Shown: in pieces, positions 7,725 to 17,306 of the stretch
Numbering within the stretch: position 1 is the first letter of the stretch
Layout of the letters: every line of letters starts with the position of its first letter
Assembly: GCF_001179845.1 (NCBI RefSeq)
Contig: NZ_CVSB01000029.1
Coordinates: 62,001-126,000 of the forward strand
From: Candidatus Pelagibacter communis
GTDB taxonomy: Bacteria > Pseudomonadota > Alphaproteobacteria > Pelagibacterales > Pelagibacteraceae
Length of the DNA stretch: 64,000 bases
Reading direction: 5' to 3'
Made by a program: the position numbers and the translations under genes
Notes under the pieces: generated by a model
What the model saw: the letters and a program-made list of their open reading frames with translations, nothing else
What the model was told of the DNA's origin: nothing
The model's database searches: none

Positions 7725-10352
7725 ATGGATACAGATAAATATTTACATTCTAATGTTGAAAATAAGATTTATTCTTATTGGGAAAAAAATAATTTATTTA
7801 AACCAAAACCAAATTCGAAAAAATTTTCAATAGTTATTCCGCCACCTAATGTTACTGGAAGTTTACATATGGGGCATGCTTTAAATAATTCAATTCAAGA
7901 TTTGTTAGTTCGATATCACCGAATGAATAATTATGAAACTTTATGGCAGCCTGGAACAGATCATGCCGGTATTGCAACACAAGCTTTAGTTGAAAGAAAA
8001 CTAGCAGCAGAAAAAATAGACAAAAATGAAATTGGTAGAGAAAAATTTATAGAAAAAGTATGGGAATGGAAAGAGCAGTATGGTGATATTATTATTAATC
8101 AATTAAAAAAACTCGGATGTTCTTGTGATTGGTCTCGTAATGCGTTCACAATGGATGAAAACTTATCAAAATCTGTAATAAAAGTATTTGTGGATTTATA
8201 TAATAAAAATTTAATTTACAAAGATAAAAAACTAGTCAACTGGGATACTGTTTTAAAAACTGCAATTTCTGATCTTGAAGTAGATCAAAGAGAAGTAAAC
8301 TCAAAAATTTATTATATCAAGTACCCAATTGATGGAGCAGATGAATTTATAACAATTGCAACTACAAGACCTGAAACAATGCTTGGTGATACTGCGATTG
8401 CAGTAAATCCAAAAGATGATAGATTTAAATCATTTGTTGGGAAAACTGTTACAATACCAATAGTTGGAAGAAAGATTCTAATTATAGAAGATGATTATGC
8501 TGATCCTGAACAAGGAACTGGAGCGCTAAAAATCACTCCAGCACATGATTTTAATGACTATAATGTTGGTCAAAGAAATAATCTTGAGATTATTAACATA
8601 TTTACTGAGTCGGGCAAAATTAACGAAAATGCACCAAAAGAATACATTGGTCTAGATAGATTTGAAGCAAGAAAGAAAATTTTAAAAGAATTAAAGAATA
8701 AAGAATTTTTTGTTAAAGAAGAAAATATTAAAAACAAAGTTCCATATGGAGATAGATCTAATTCTATAATTGAACCATTTTTAACAGAGCAATGGTTTGT
8801 TGACGCAGAAAAACTGTCAATTAAAGCCAAAGAAGTTGTTAATTCAAAAAAAACAAATTTTTTTCCTGAAAATTGGTCAAAAACTTATTTTCAATGGATG
8901 AATAATATAGAACCATGGTGTATTTCAAGACAACTTTGGTGGGGGCACCAGATACCTGCATGGTACGGGCCAGATAAAAAAATCTTTGTAGCAAACAATA
9001 AAGAAGAGGCAAAAAAATTAGCCAAAAAATACTATGGTCAAGATGAAAACTTAATTCGTGATCCCGATGTATTGGATACATGGTTCTCATCTGGTCTTTG
9101 GCCATTTGCAACATTAGGTTGGCCAGACAATAAAGAATATGTTGAAAAATTTTATCCTACTTCTGTACTAGTAACAGGTTTTGATATTATTTTTTTCTGG
9201 GTTGCTAGAATGATAATGTTTGGAACAGAATTTTTAAACAAAGAACCATTTAAAGATATCTATGTCCATGCATTAGTTAGAGATGAGAAAGGACAAAAAA
9301 TGTCTAAATCAAAAGGAAACGTTATCGATCCTTTAGATTTAATTGAAAAATATAGTGCAGATGCACTTAGATTTACTTTGTTATCGATGGCCTCACCCGG
9401 TACAGACGTCAAGCTTTCTGAGGACAGAGTAAAAGGTTATAGAAATTTTTTAAATAAATTATGGAATGCAAATAATTTTTTAATCACTAATGAATGTGAT
9501 TTTAAAGATATAGATAAAGTTCCAAGTTTAAATGTTAACATTAACAAATGGGTTTATTCAGAACTTATTGAAACTAAAAATAAGATAGAAAAAAATCTTA
9601 AAGATTATAGATTTGATGAGGCAGCAAAGAATATTTATCAATTTGTATGGCATTCGTATTGTGATTGGTATTTAGAATTATCTAAAACAATACTTTTTTC
9701 AGAAGATGAAAAAGCTAAAGCAGAGGTTAAAAAAGTTTCATCTTTTGTATTCAAACAAATTTTGATTCTATTGCATCCTTTTATTCCTTTCGTTACTGAA
9801 GAAATTTGGCTTAAAAACAAATTTGATAATGATGGTAGTGATTATTTGATGTTTAAAAATTGGTTATCAGGTGAAATAAATAAGGATAGCAGTACCGAAC
9901 AGGTTGATAATATCATTAACATTATTTCTGGGATTAGATCATTTAAAAATGAGCTAAATGTTAGCCCAGGTTCATTTATTGATGTATCAATTAGCAATAT
10001 TAAGAAAAATCAAAAAGATTTTATTAATACAAATGAAATTATTCTAAAAAAACTATGCAGAATAAATAACATACTAGATAAAGATTTAGATAAACCAGCT
10101 GCTACAATGGTTTTTTCTGGCGATTTGTTTAAGATTTATTTTGATAAAGATGTTGATTTAAAATTAATTAAGGAAAATTTAACAAATAAACAAATTAGAT
10201 TAGAGCAAGAGATGAAAAAAATATCTCAAAGACTAGAAAATAAAAATTTTATAGACCGCGCTCCAAAAGAGATTGTTGAACAAGAAAAAAATAATTATAA
10301 TAATTTTAAGAATGATATTGAGAAAATATCAGTAACAATAAAGGGTATATAA
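7725..10352 (+). CDS. valS: Valyl-tRNA synthetase
   Basis: This 875-residue class I synthetase attaches valine to tRNA-Val in the cytoplasm. The HIGH motif appears as HMGH (48-51) within [16 protein letters not shown], and the KMSKS loop as [14 protein letters not shown] near residue 525. The CP1 editing domain carries [17 protein letters not shown]. The C-terminus, from about residue 805, is a lysine/glutamate-rich coiled coil typical of ValS. Length is in the normal bacterial range. The stop overlaps the ilvD start by one base (taATG), suggesting coupled translation of two genes concerned with valine. Confidence 0.98.
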   Translation: MDTDKYLHSNVENKIYSYWEKNNLFKPKPNSKKFSIVIPPPNVTGSLHMGHALNNSIQDLLVRYHRMNNYETLWQPGTDHAGIATQALVERKLAAEKIDKNEIGREKFIEKVWEWKEQYGDIIINQLKKLGCSCDWSRNAFTMDENLSKSVIKVFVDLYNKNLIYKDKKLVNWDTVLKTAISDLEVDQREVNSKIYYIKYPIDGADEFITIATTRPETMLGDTAIAVNPKDDRFKSFVGKTVTIPIVGRKILIIEDDYADPEQGTGALKITPAHDFNDYNVGQRNNLEIINIFTESGKINENAPKEYIGLDRFEARKKILKELKNKEFFVKEENIKNKVPYGDRSNSIIEPFLTEQWFVDAEKLSIKAKEVVNSKKTNFFPENWSKTYFQWMNNIEPWCISRQLWWGHQIPAWYGPDKKIFVANNKEEAKKLAKKYYGQDENLIRDPDVLDTWFSSGLWPFATLGWPDNKEYVEKFYPTSVLVTGFDIIFFWVARMIMFGTEFLNKEPFKDIYVHALVRDEKGQKMSKSKGNVIDPLDLIEKYSADALRFTLLSMASPGTDVKLSEDRVKGYRNFLNKLWNANNFLITNECDFKDIDKVPSLNVNINKWVYSELIETKNKIEKNLKDYRFDEAAKNIYQFVWHSYCDWYLELSKTILFSEDEKAKAEVKKVSSFVFKQILILLHPFIPFVTEEIWLKNKFDNDGSDYLMFKNWLSGEINKDSSTEQVDNIINIISGIRSFKNELNVSPGSFIDVSISNIKKNQKDFINTNEIILKKLCRINNILDKDLDKPAATMVFSGDLFKIYFDKDVDLKLIKENLTNKQIRLEQEMKKISQRLENKNFIDRAPKEIVEQEKNNYNNFKNDIEKISVTIKGI

Positions 10353-12070
10353 TGGCTAAATTTAATAAAAAGAAACTTCCAAGCAGACATACATCATTAG
10401 GAGCAGACAGAGCTCCACATAGATCATTTTATTATGCTATGGGTGAAACTGAAAAAGATGTGGCCAAACCCTTTGTTGGGGTAGTTTCTACATGGAATGA
10501 AGCAGCTCCATGTAACATAGCACTTATGAGGCAGGCTCAATCAGTTAAAAAAGGAGTTAGAGCTAATGGTGGAACTCCAAGAGAATTTTGCACAATTACT
10601 GTTACAGATGGTATCGCAATGGGTCATGAAGGAATGAAGTCTTCATTAATATCTAGAGAAGTAATAGCAGATTCTGCCGAACTTACTGTAAGAGGTCATT
10701 GTTATGATGCATTAGTAGGGATTGCAGGATGTGATAAATCTTTACCAGGTCTAATGATGTCTATGGTTAGATTAAATGTACCGAGTGTATTTATATATGG
10801 TGGGTCAATTCTTCCAGGTAGATACAAAGGTAAAGACGTAACAGTGGTAGATGTATTTGAAGCAGTTGGAAAGCATTCATCTGGTAAAATGTCTGCGGCA
10901 GAATTAAGAAAATTAGAATTAGTTGCTTGCCCAAGTGCAGGTGCTTGTGGTGGACAATTTACTGCAAATACAATGGCATGTGTATCTGAGGCAATTGGAT
11001 TAGCATTACCTTATTCAGCAGGAACGCCAGCTCCATATGAAGAAAGAGATAAATACGCAAAAGCTAGCGGTAAAATGGTTATGAACCTTTTAAAAAAAGG
11101 AATTAAACCAAGAGATATTGTTACAAGAAAAGCTTTAGAAAATGCTGCAACAGTTGTTGCTGCAACAGGTGGATCAACAAATGCAGGATTACATTTACCT
11201 GCTATTGCAAATGAAGCAGGAATTAAATTTGATTTAATGGATGTTGCTAAAATTTTTAAAAGAACACCTTATCTTGCAGATTTAAAACCTGGTGGAAAAT
11301 ATGTTGCAAAAGATATGTGGTTAGCAGGCGGTGTTCCAATGTTATTAAAAACTTTATATGAAGGTGGATATATTCATGGTGATTGCATGACTGTGACTGG
11401 AAAAACTATGAAGGAAAATTTAAAAGGTATAAAATTTAATCCAAAACAAAAAGTAATGAGATCTTATAAAAATCCATTATCAACAACAGGAGGTGTGGTT
11501 GGACTAAAAGGAAATTTAGCTCCAGAAGGCGCAATCGTTAAAGTTGCTGGACTTAGAAAATTACAATTTACTGGAAAAGCAAGATGCTTTGATAACGAGG
11601 AAAGTGCAATGAAAGCAGTTCAAAGCAGAAAATATAATGATGGTGATGTAATAATAATTAGATACGAAGGACCAGTGGGAGGTCCAGGTATGAGAGAAAT
11701 GTTATCGACAACAGGTGCAATCTACGGACAAGGAAAAGGGGAGAAAGTAGCCCTTATAACTGATGGTAGGTTCTCTGGTGCTACTAGAGGCTTTTGTGTT
11801 GGTCACGTGGGCCCTGAGGCTGCTCTAGGGGGTCCTATAGGTCTTTTACGTACAGGAGACATCATTGATATCGATGCGAAAAAAGGAACGATCAATGTAA
11901 GACTTTCTAAAAAAGAAATGGCTGCAAGAAAAAGAAAATGGAAGGCTAGAAAATCGGATTTTGGGTCTGGTACTTTATGGAAATATGCACAAACAGTAGG
12001 ACCAGCATATTTAGGCGCACCAACACACCCAGGTAAGAAAAAAGAAGTTAAGGATTATTCAGAGATTTAA
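10352..12070 (+). CDS. ilvD: Dihydroxy-acid dehydratase
   Basis: This 572-residue iron-sulfur enzyme dehydrates 2,3-dihydroxy acids to 2-keto acids, the penultimate step of valine and isoleucine synthesis. The cluster and active-site cysteines are seen at C127 (AGCDKSLPG) and C199 ([13 protein letters not shown]), together with [21 protein letters not shown] near the C-terminus. The length fits the family. It overlaps valS upstream and manC downstream by one base each, so the three genes probably form one transcript. The region from 11740 to 11840 is slightly richer in G+C than its neighbours because of conserved glycine-rich motifs. Confidence 0.97.
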   Translation: MAKFNKKKLPSRHTSLGADRAPHRSFYYAMGETEKDVAKPFVGVVSTWNEAAPCNIALMRQAQSVKKGVRANGGTPREFCTITVTDGIAMGHEGMKSSLISREVIADSAELTVRGHCYDALVGIAGCDKSLPGLMMSMVRLNVPSVFIYGGSILPGRYKGKDVTVVDVFEAVGKHSSGKMSAAELRKLELVACPSAGACGGQFTANTMACVSEAIGLALPYSAGTPAPYEERDKYAKASGKMVMNLLKKGIKPRDIVTRKALENAATVVAATGGSTNAGLHLPAIANEAGIKFDLMDVAKIFKRTPYLADLKPGGKYVAKDMWLAGGVPMLLKTLYEGGYIHGDCMTVTGKTMKENLKGIKFNPKQKVMRSYKNPLSTTGGVVGLKGNLAPEGAIVKVAGLRKLQFTGKARCFDNEESAMKAVQSRKYNDGDVIIIRYEGPVGGPGMREMLSTTGAIYGQGKGEKVALITDGRFSGATRGFCVGHVGPEAALGGPIGLLRTGDIIDIDAKKGTINVRLSKKEMAARKRKWKARKSDFGSGTLWKYAQTVGPAYLGAPTHPGKKKEVKDYSEI

Positions 12071-13275
12071 TGAAAATTCGTCCAGTTATTTTATGTGGAG
12101 GTGCTGGAACTCGACTTTGGCCAAATTCTAAAAATCATCAAGCAAAACAGTTTATTGATTTTGGTAATTGGACCTTGCTTGGAAAAACACTTGAGAGAAC
12201 AAAAGCATCAATTTACGACTCTCCAATTATTAGCACCAATAAGAAATACTTAAATAAAGTAAAACAGCATTTAAGAAAAAACAAAATAAACAAATATAAA
12301 ATTGTTGTAGAACCAGCTAAAAGAAATACTGCACCAGCTATATTAAGCACAGCTTTAATTAAAGATATTCCAGACAATCAGCCTTTAATGTTTTTTACAG
12401 CAGACCATTTAATTGAAAAAATGAGCATTTTTAATAAGGCAATAAATAAAAATAAATCAAATCTAAATAAAGAAAATATATTTGTTTTTGGAATTAAACC
12501 TAAATCTCCAACTAGCGAATATGGTTATTTTTTAACTAAAAAAATCAAAGGTAATATCAATAAAGTAACCAGATTTATTGAAAAACCAAATGAACCAAAA
12601 GCTAAACAAATTGTAAAGAAAAAAGGTTATTGGAATTCAGGAATGTTTTATCTTCGAAAAGATTCTATAATAAGTAACTTTAAAAAATATCAGCCAAATA
12701 CATATAGAAGTTGTTTAAATGCAGTAAAAAAAGCAAAATATAAGTCTAATACTTATTATCTAAACAAAGCTTCATTTATAAAAGCGACTGCTAAATCTTT
12801 TGATTACGCAATTCTAGAAAAAACCAAAGAAATTAACGCTATCAAATTAGATATTCCTTGGTCAGATCTTGGTAGTTGGAAAGAAATTCTGAAGATGTAT
12901 GACAAAAATAAAAACAAATATATTAAGAAAAAAAACGTGTATTACCGTCCATGGGGCAGATATACAAATCTATTCAAGGGCAAAGAGTTTTTAATTAAAG
13001 AGTTGTGTGTAAAATCAAAAGGTATTCTAAGTTTACAAAAACATCATCACCGAGCAGAACATTGGTTAGTTACACATGGTAATCCTAAAATAACCTTAAA
13101 TAAAAAAAGTTTTTTTAAGAAAACAAATGATCATATTTTTATACCACTATCAGCGATTCATAGAATTTATAATCCTGGAAAAAAACCAGTTAAAATTATA
13201 GAAGCACAGGTAGGTTCGATACTAAAAGAAACAGATATAGTTAGATACCAAGATATTTATGGTAGAGTGAAGTAA
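12070..13275 (+). CDS. manC: Mannose-1-phosphate guanylyltransferase (with cupin domain)
   Basis: A 401-residue protein that probably makes GDP-mannose from mannose-1-phosphate and GTP for surface polysaccharide. The nucleotide-binding motif GGAGTRLWPNS (10-20), the FIEKP segment and WNSGMF are typical of ManC/AlgA. From about residue 285 there is a cupin domain of the mannose-6-phosphate isomerase type II kind, with PWGRYTNL, LQKHHHRAEHWLVTHGNP and F-I-P-L-S-A-I-H-R. It may therefore be bifunctional. It is about 65 residues shorter than the usual 465-480. It overlaps ilvD by one base and is followed 24 bases later by another nucleotidyltransferase gene. Confidence 0.9.
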   Translation: MKIRPVILCGGAGTRLWPNSKNHQAKQFIDFGNWTLLGKTLERTKASIYDSPIISTNKKYLNKVKQHLRKNKINKYKIVVEPAKRNTAPAILSTALIKDIPDNQPLMFFTADHLIEKMSIFNKAINKNKSNLNKENIFVFGIKPKSPTSEYGYFLTKKIKGNINKVTRFIEKPNEPKAKQIVKKKGYWNSGMFYLRKDSIISNFKKYQPNTYRSCLNAVKKAKYKSNTYYLNKASFIKATAKSFDYAILEKTKEINAIKLDIPWSDLGSWKEILKMYDKNKNKYIKKKNVYYRPWGRYTNLFKGKEFLIKELCVKSKGILSLQKHHHRAEHWLVTHGNPKITLNKKSFFKKTNDHIFIPLSAIHRIYNPGKKPVKIIEAQVGSILKETDIVRYQDIYGRVK

Positions 13276-13299
13276 ATTATCAGTTTATATTGAAAATAA

Positions 13300-14418
13300 A
13301 TGAAAAAAAAATTATTAAATGAAACATTTGGTTCTTACATTAGAAGCTTGAGAATTAAAAATGAAATTGGTCAAAGAGAATTAGCTAAGAAAATTGGTTT
13401 AGCAGCATCATATTTAAATGATATTGAAAAAAATAAAAGAGCAGCACCAAAAAATGATATTATAAAAAAATTATCTTTAATTTTAAAAGTAGATTTAGAC
13501 TTATTAAATGATTTAGCTGGGATTTCAAAAAAAACTTTACCACCCGATATTTTAGATTACATTGAAAAAAATCCTGAAATTATTTCACTGCTTCGATCAG
13601 CTAAAAATAACAAATTAAAATCCTCAGAATTTGAAAAAATTGAAGAGACAATAAATAAATCGAAAACAAAATGTTTGATAGTTGCTGCTGGTCTTGGTAG
13701 TAGACTTAAAGGTCACACAGAACACAATCCCAAGTGTATGTTGGATTTTGGAGGTAAAACATTACTTCAAAGACAGTTGTCTTCATATAAAGAAAACGGA
13801 ATTGAAGATATATCACTGATACGCGGATACAAAAAAAATAAGATTAAATACAAAGGTATAAAATATTTTGATAATAATGATTATAAAGATAACAATATTT
13901 TAAACTCAATTTTTTATGGCGAAGAAGTTATTAATGGAAATATAATTATTTCATACTCTGATATTTTATTTGAACCTTTTGTAGTAAAAAGAGCATTAGA
14001 GAGTGATCATGATATTTCTGTAATTGTTGATATAGATTGGCGAGATTATTATATAGATAGAAAAGATCACCCATTATCAGAAGCAGAAAATGTAATTTTT
14101 AATTCTAATAATGAGGTAGTCAAAATTGGAAAAATTGCCTCTGACAAAGAGGAAGTCCATGGTGAATTTATAGGTATGATTAAACTTAATCATAGAGGAT
14201 GCGAAATATTTAAACAAAATTTTCATCGAGTTAAAAAACATTTTTGGAATAAACCTTTCCAAAGAGCAAAAATTTTTCAAAAGGCTTATTTAACTGATAT
14301 GATCCAGGAACTTGTCGATATTGGTATTAAAGTTCATTGCGTAATCATAGAAAGAGGCTGGAAAGAAATCGATACTGTAGAAGATTATAGAAAAGCCTTG
14401 ATTGAATTTAAAAGATAA
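13300..14418 (+). CDS. XRE helix-turn-helix fused to a LicC/PntC-like nucleotidyltransferase
   Basis: One uninterrupted 372-residue frame joins two complete domains. Residues 8-62 form a Cro/C1 helix-turn-helix. A helical tail follows, with LPPDILDYIEKNPEIISLLR, as seen in stand-alone XRE regulators. From residue 125 a sugar-nucleotide transferase fold begins: AAGLGSRLKGHTEHNPKCML is the nucleotide-binding loop, YSDILF is the place of the usual GDVLF metal site, and the end carries GWKEIDTVEDYRKA, the closing motif of phosphocholine or aminoethylphosphonate cytidylyltransferases. No in-frame ATG lies at the junction, so the fusion looks real. It lies 24 bases after manC and 99 bases before a phosphonate-type transporter. 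Substrate and DNA target are unknown; autoregulation by substrate binding is a guess. Confidence 0.8.
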   Translation: MKKKLLNETFGSYIRSLRIKNEIGQRELAKKIGLAASYLNDIEKNKRAAPKNDIIKKLSLILKVDLDLLNDLAGISKKTLPPDILDYIEKNPEIISLLRSAKNNKLKSSEFEKIEETINKSKTKCLIVAAGLGSRLKGHTEHNPKCMLDFGGKTLLQRQLSSYKENGIEDISLIRGYKKNKIKYKGIKYFDNNDYKDNNILNSIFYGEEVINGNIIISYSDILFEPFVVKRALESDHDISVIVDIDWRDYYIDRKDHPLSEAENVIFNSNNEVVKIGKIASDKEEVHGEFIGMIKLNHRGCEIFKQNFHRVKKHFWNKPFQRAKIFQKAYLTDMIQELVDIGIKVHCVIIERGWKEIDTVEDYRKALIEFKR

Positions 14419-14445
14419 TTTCATAAAAATTTAACAAAAATCTTC

Positions 14446-14473
14446 TTGAAATCCGCTTATTTATGTATATTTA
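14446..14473 (+). promoter_or_regulatory. Possible promoter of the phnDCE operon
   Basis: TTGAAA (14446-14451) is followed after 16 bases by TATTTA (14468-14473), about 45 bases before the phnD start. The 99-base gap before phnD is the first room for a promoter since the valS leader. The call is weak because of the AT-rich background. Confidence 0.3.
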
Positions 14474-14517
14474 ATTAACTTGTATGCGAACAAAATTAAC
14501 TATATAGGATATCAAAC

Positions 14518-15372
14518 ATGATAAAAAAAATAATATTTTCAATTTTAATAACATTATTAACTTTCTCTATTCAAGCAGATGAAAAAACTTATAAAATGGT
14601 TTTTGTACCTGCCAGTGAAAAAGGTGATGAAAGCGACTATAAAACATTAATTTCAATTACTGAGAGTCTTACTGGTTTTAATATAGAAACAATAAAAGTG
14701 ACTGATTATAATGCAGCTGTTGAAGCTATGAGAGCTGGTCGAGCTCATATAGCTTGGTATGGAGGCAAAACTTATGTTAAGGCTGCTGAGATAGCTGGAG
14801 CTGAAGCATTTGCTGCAGGAGTTAGGCCTGGCGAAAAAGATGCAGGTTATTATACATATTTTGTTGTCAAACAAGACAGTGAATTAAAAAAATTTACTGA
14901 TGTTAAAGGAAAAGTTTTATCCTTAAATACTATTGGTTCTACTAGCGGTGATTTAATTCCACAAGTAGAATTAAGTAAGATTAATCTTTCTACAAAGAAT
15001 AAAGATCATTTTGAAAATGTTTTTTATGCTGGTAGTCATGATGCTTGCTTACTTGCTGTAATAAATAATCAATCTGATGTCTGCGGAATGAGTTCTAGAA
15101 ATTATGAAGCAAGATTAGCAGATGGAACTTTTAAAGAAGAAGATGTAAGGATTATACATAAATCAGATAGAGTTCCACCACCACCATTGGCTTATTCAAA
15201 AATGATACCAAAAGAAGACAGAGATAAAATAAAAAAGGCTGTTTTAGACGCTCATAACCATGGAGAGATAGGTGGATATGGTGGAAAAATGTCTCATTAT
15301 ATGGAAGTTAAAGATTCAGATTATAATGTTTTAAGAGAAGTTATTGAACTATTAAATAAAAATAAAAGTTAA
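14518..15372 (+). CDS. phnD: Phosphonate-type ABC transporter, periplasmic binding protein
   Basis: This 284-residue protein should bind a phosphonate, phosphite or phosphate ester in the periplasm. Residues 1-20 are a signal peptide ending at S-I-Q-A-D. The mature protein has the PhnD fold: DYNAAVEAMRAGRAHIAWYG, KGKVLSLNTIGSTSGDLIPQ (loop that holds the phosphonate oxygens), and a segment with AGSHDACLLAVINNQSDVCG. The GGAT ribosome-binding site lies at the right distance. The genes for the ATPase and permease follow directly. No C-P lyase, phosphonatase or phosphonate synthesis genes are in the window, so the fate of the ligand is open. Confidence 0.9.
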   Translation: MIKKIIFSILITLLTFSIQADEKTYKMVFVPASEKGDESDYKTLISITESLTGFNIETIKVTDYNAAVEAMRAGRAHIAWYGGKTYVKAAEIAGAEAFAAGVRPGEKDAGYYTYFVVKQDSELKKFTDVKGKVLSLNTIGSTSGDLIPQVELSKINLSTKNKDHFENVFYAGSHDACLLAVINNQSDVCGMSSRNYEARLADGTFKEEDVRIIHKSDRVPPPPLAYSKMIPKEDRDKIKKAVLDAHNHGEIGGYGGKMSHYMEVKDSDYNVLREVIELLNKNKS

Positions 15373-15389
15373 ATTATCAAAGGACTATT

Positions 15390-16112
15390 ATGCTTGAAAT
15401 ACAAAATCTTAAAAAAACTTTTGAGAATGGTAGTCCCGCATTAAAAGGTGTGGATTTAAAAATTAACAAAGGGGAATTTGTAAGTATTTTAGGACCTAGT
15501 GGTTCTGGTAAAACGACTTTACTTAGAACAATTAATGGTCTTGAAACTTCAAGTGGAGGAGAAATTTACTTTGATAATAAAAAAATAGATAATAGTAATA
15601 TTTCAGAAGTTCAAAAAAAAACTGGAATGATTTTTCAAGAGTTTAACTTGGTAAATAATCTTTCTGCAATAAATAATGTTTTAACTGGTCTTTTAAATTC
15701 AAGTAATAAATTTTTATCTCTTTTTTATTTATTTTCAAAAAAACAAAAAATAGAAGCTTTGAAATCATTGGAGACGGTTGGTTTACTTGAAAAATCTTAC
15801 AGTAGATCTGATGAATTATCTGGAGGACAAAGACAAAGAGTGGGGATAGCAAGAGCAATCATCAAAAAACCATTGCTATTATTAGCTGATGAACCTGTTG
15901 CAAGTCTAGATCCTAAATCTTCCAATTTAATCTTATCTTTATTAAAACAAATAAATCAAGAATTTGGTACAACTATTTTATGTAATCTTCACCAAGTAGA
16001 TTTAGCAAAAAAATATTCAGATAGAGTAATTGGTCTAATCGATGGAAAAATTACATTTGATGAAAAATCAATTAATATTAACGAAGCATACTTGAAGAAA
16101 ATATATAGTTAA
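15390..16112 (+). CDS. phnC: Phosphonate-type ABC transporter ATPase
   Basis: A 240-residue cytoplasmic ATPase. Walker A is GPSGSGKTT (35-43), the Q-loop is GMIFQEFNLVNNL, the signature is LSGGQRQRVGIARAI, and Walker B is LLLADEPVASLDPKS. The EPVASLDP variant and the Q-loop sequence are typical of PhnC. The switch histidine is in L-C-N-L-H-Q-V. It follows phnD after 17 bases with an AAAGGA ribosome-binding site and precedes phnE by four bases. Confidence 0.93.
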   Translation: MLEIQNLKKTFENGSPALKGVDLKINKGEFVSILGPSGSGKTTLLRTINGLETSSGGEIYFDNKKIDNSNISEVQKKTGMIFQEFNLVNNLSAINNVLTGLLNSSNKFLSLFYLFSKKQKIEALKSLETVGLLEKSYSRSDELSGGQRQRVGIARAIIKKPLLLLADEPVASLDPKSSNLILSLLKQINQEFGTTILCNLHQVDLAKKYSDRVIGLIDGKITFDEKSININEAYLKKIYS

Positions 16113-16116
16113 AATT

Positions 16117-16944
16117 ATGAATAAGAATATTTTAGAATTAAAAGTAAATAATAAAGATAAAAATTTTGAAAAATATTTAAGACCCCAATGGTCATGGAAA
16201 ACCTTAATTTTCATAGTTTTATTTAGTTCTGCTTTAGTATTTGTCGTAAAAGATCTGGAGATAGATTTTATAAAGTTAGTATCAGACTCCTCAAAATATT
16301 TTGGTGATATTTTATCAAGAATGTTGCCCCCTGATTTTAGTAATTTAAGTGAATTAATTTATGCAATGTTTGAAACTATTGAAATAGCTTTTCTGGGTAC
16401 TTTTATTGCTATTGTTTTATCAATTCCACTTGGATTATTTTCAGCAAGAAATTTAGCCCCTAATTATTTTATTTATCTTGTATGCAAAACTATAGTTATA
16501 TTCTTTAGAGCTATTCCAGAATTTATTATTGCTATGATTTTAGTTATTGCTATTGGTTTTGGCGCGATGCCAGGTGTGCTTGCTTTAGGCTTACATACAA
16601 TGGGTTTCTTAGCAAAATTTTATGCAGAAGATATTGAGCATATAAATAAAGGACCGATAGATGCTCTTAAATCATCTGGAGCAACTAAAAGTCAAATTAT
16701 TTCATTTGGTGTTATACCTCAAATTCTACCTTCTTTTGTTGCTAACAATTTGTACATTTTAGATCGAAATGTAAGAATGGCTACCATGTTGGGTATCGTT
16801 GGCGCTGGTGGGATAGGCTATGAACTCCAATCATCATTTAGAATGTTTGAATATGAAAGAGTATCAGCAATTATAATACTCATTTTTGTAACAATTTTTT
16901 TAATCGATCATTTTTCAGCTTTTATTCGATCTAAAATAAAATAA
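16117..16944 (+). CDS. phnE: Phosphonate-type ABC transporter permease
   Basis: A 275-residue inner-membrane permease of the PhnE family. Membrane segments start at about residue 30. The domain contains MFETIEIAFLGTFIAIVLSI, the PhnE feature FFRAIPEFIIAMILV, and the ATPase-docking loop PIDALKSSGATKSQIISFGV. Only one permease gene is present, so it presumably works as a homodimer. It completes the phnD-C-E operon. An SMR-like gene follows nine bases later and may be cotranscribed. Confidence 0.92.
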   Translation: MNKNILELKVNNKDKNFEKYLRPQWSWKTLIFIVLFSSALVFVVKDLEIDFIKLVSDSSKYFGDILSRMLPPDFSNLSELIYAMFETIEIAFLGTFIAIVLSIPLGLFSARNLAPNYFIYLVCKTIVIFFRAIPEFIIAMILVIAIGFGAMPGVLALGLHTMGFLAKFYAEDIEHINKGPIDALKSSGATKSQIISFGVIPQILPSFVANNLYILDRNVRMATMLGIVGAGGIGYELQSSFRMFEYERVSAIIILIFVTIFLIDHFSAFIRSKIK

Positions 16945-16953
16945 TATAATAGG

Positions 16954-17292
16954 ATGAATTTCTCATCTGGTTATATTTATCTTTCTTTAGCAATAATACT
17001 CGGAATTTCTGCTAATGGTTTTTTAAAAACCACTAATGGATTTACTAATATTTTCCCAACAATCTTTTGTGTAACTTCGATAGTTTTATGTTTATTTTGT
17101 TTATCTAAAGCAATGAATTTAATTCCTGTAGGTTTTACTTATGCCACGTATGGAGGTTTAACTATAACTGCCGTAACTTTTTTTGGAATTATTAAGTATA
17201 ATCAGTTACCAAATTTTTATGGTTCATTAGGTATTGTTTTAATAATTATATGGGTGATACTGGTAAATTATCTTGGAAAAGTAAGTAGTTAA
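16954..17292 (+). CDS. SMR-family small membrane transporter-like protein
   Basis: A 112-residue protein with four hydrophobic helices that aligns along its whole length with EmrE/QacE: Y-I-Y-L at the start, K-x-x-x-G-F-T-N-I-F-P after helix 1, and IPVGFTYATYGGLTIT for helix 3. The proton- and drug-binding glutamate of helix 1 (E14 in EmrE) is glycine here (G17), and the helix-3 tryptophan (W63 in EmrE) is tyrosine. It is therefore unlikely to be an ordinary multidrug antiporter. ArnE/ArnF lipid-sugar flippases are SMR relatives that also lack this glutamate. It lies between phnE (9 bases) and an EamA permease (14 bases). Confidence 0.75.
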   Translation: MNFSSGYIYLSLAIILGISANGFLKTTNGFTNIFPTIFCVTSIVLCLFCLSKAMNLIPVGFTYATYGGLTITAVTFFGIIKYNQLPNFYGSLGIVLIIIWVILVNYLGKVSS

Positions 17293-17306
17293 GATATCAA
17301 TAAATA

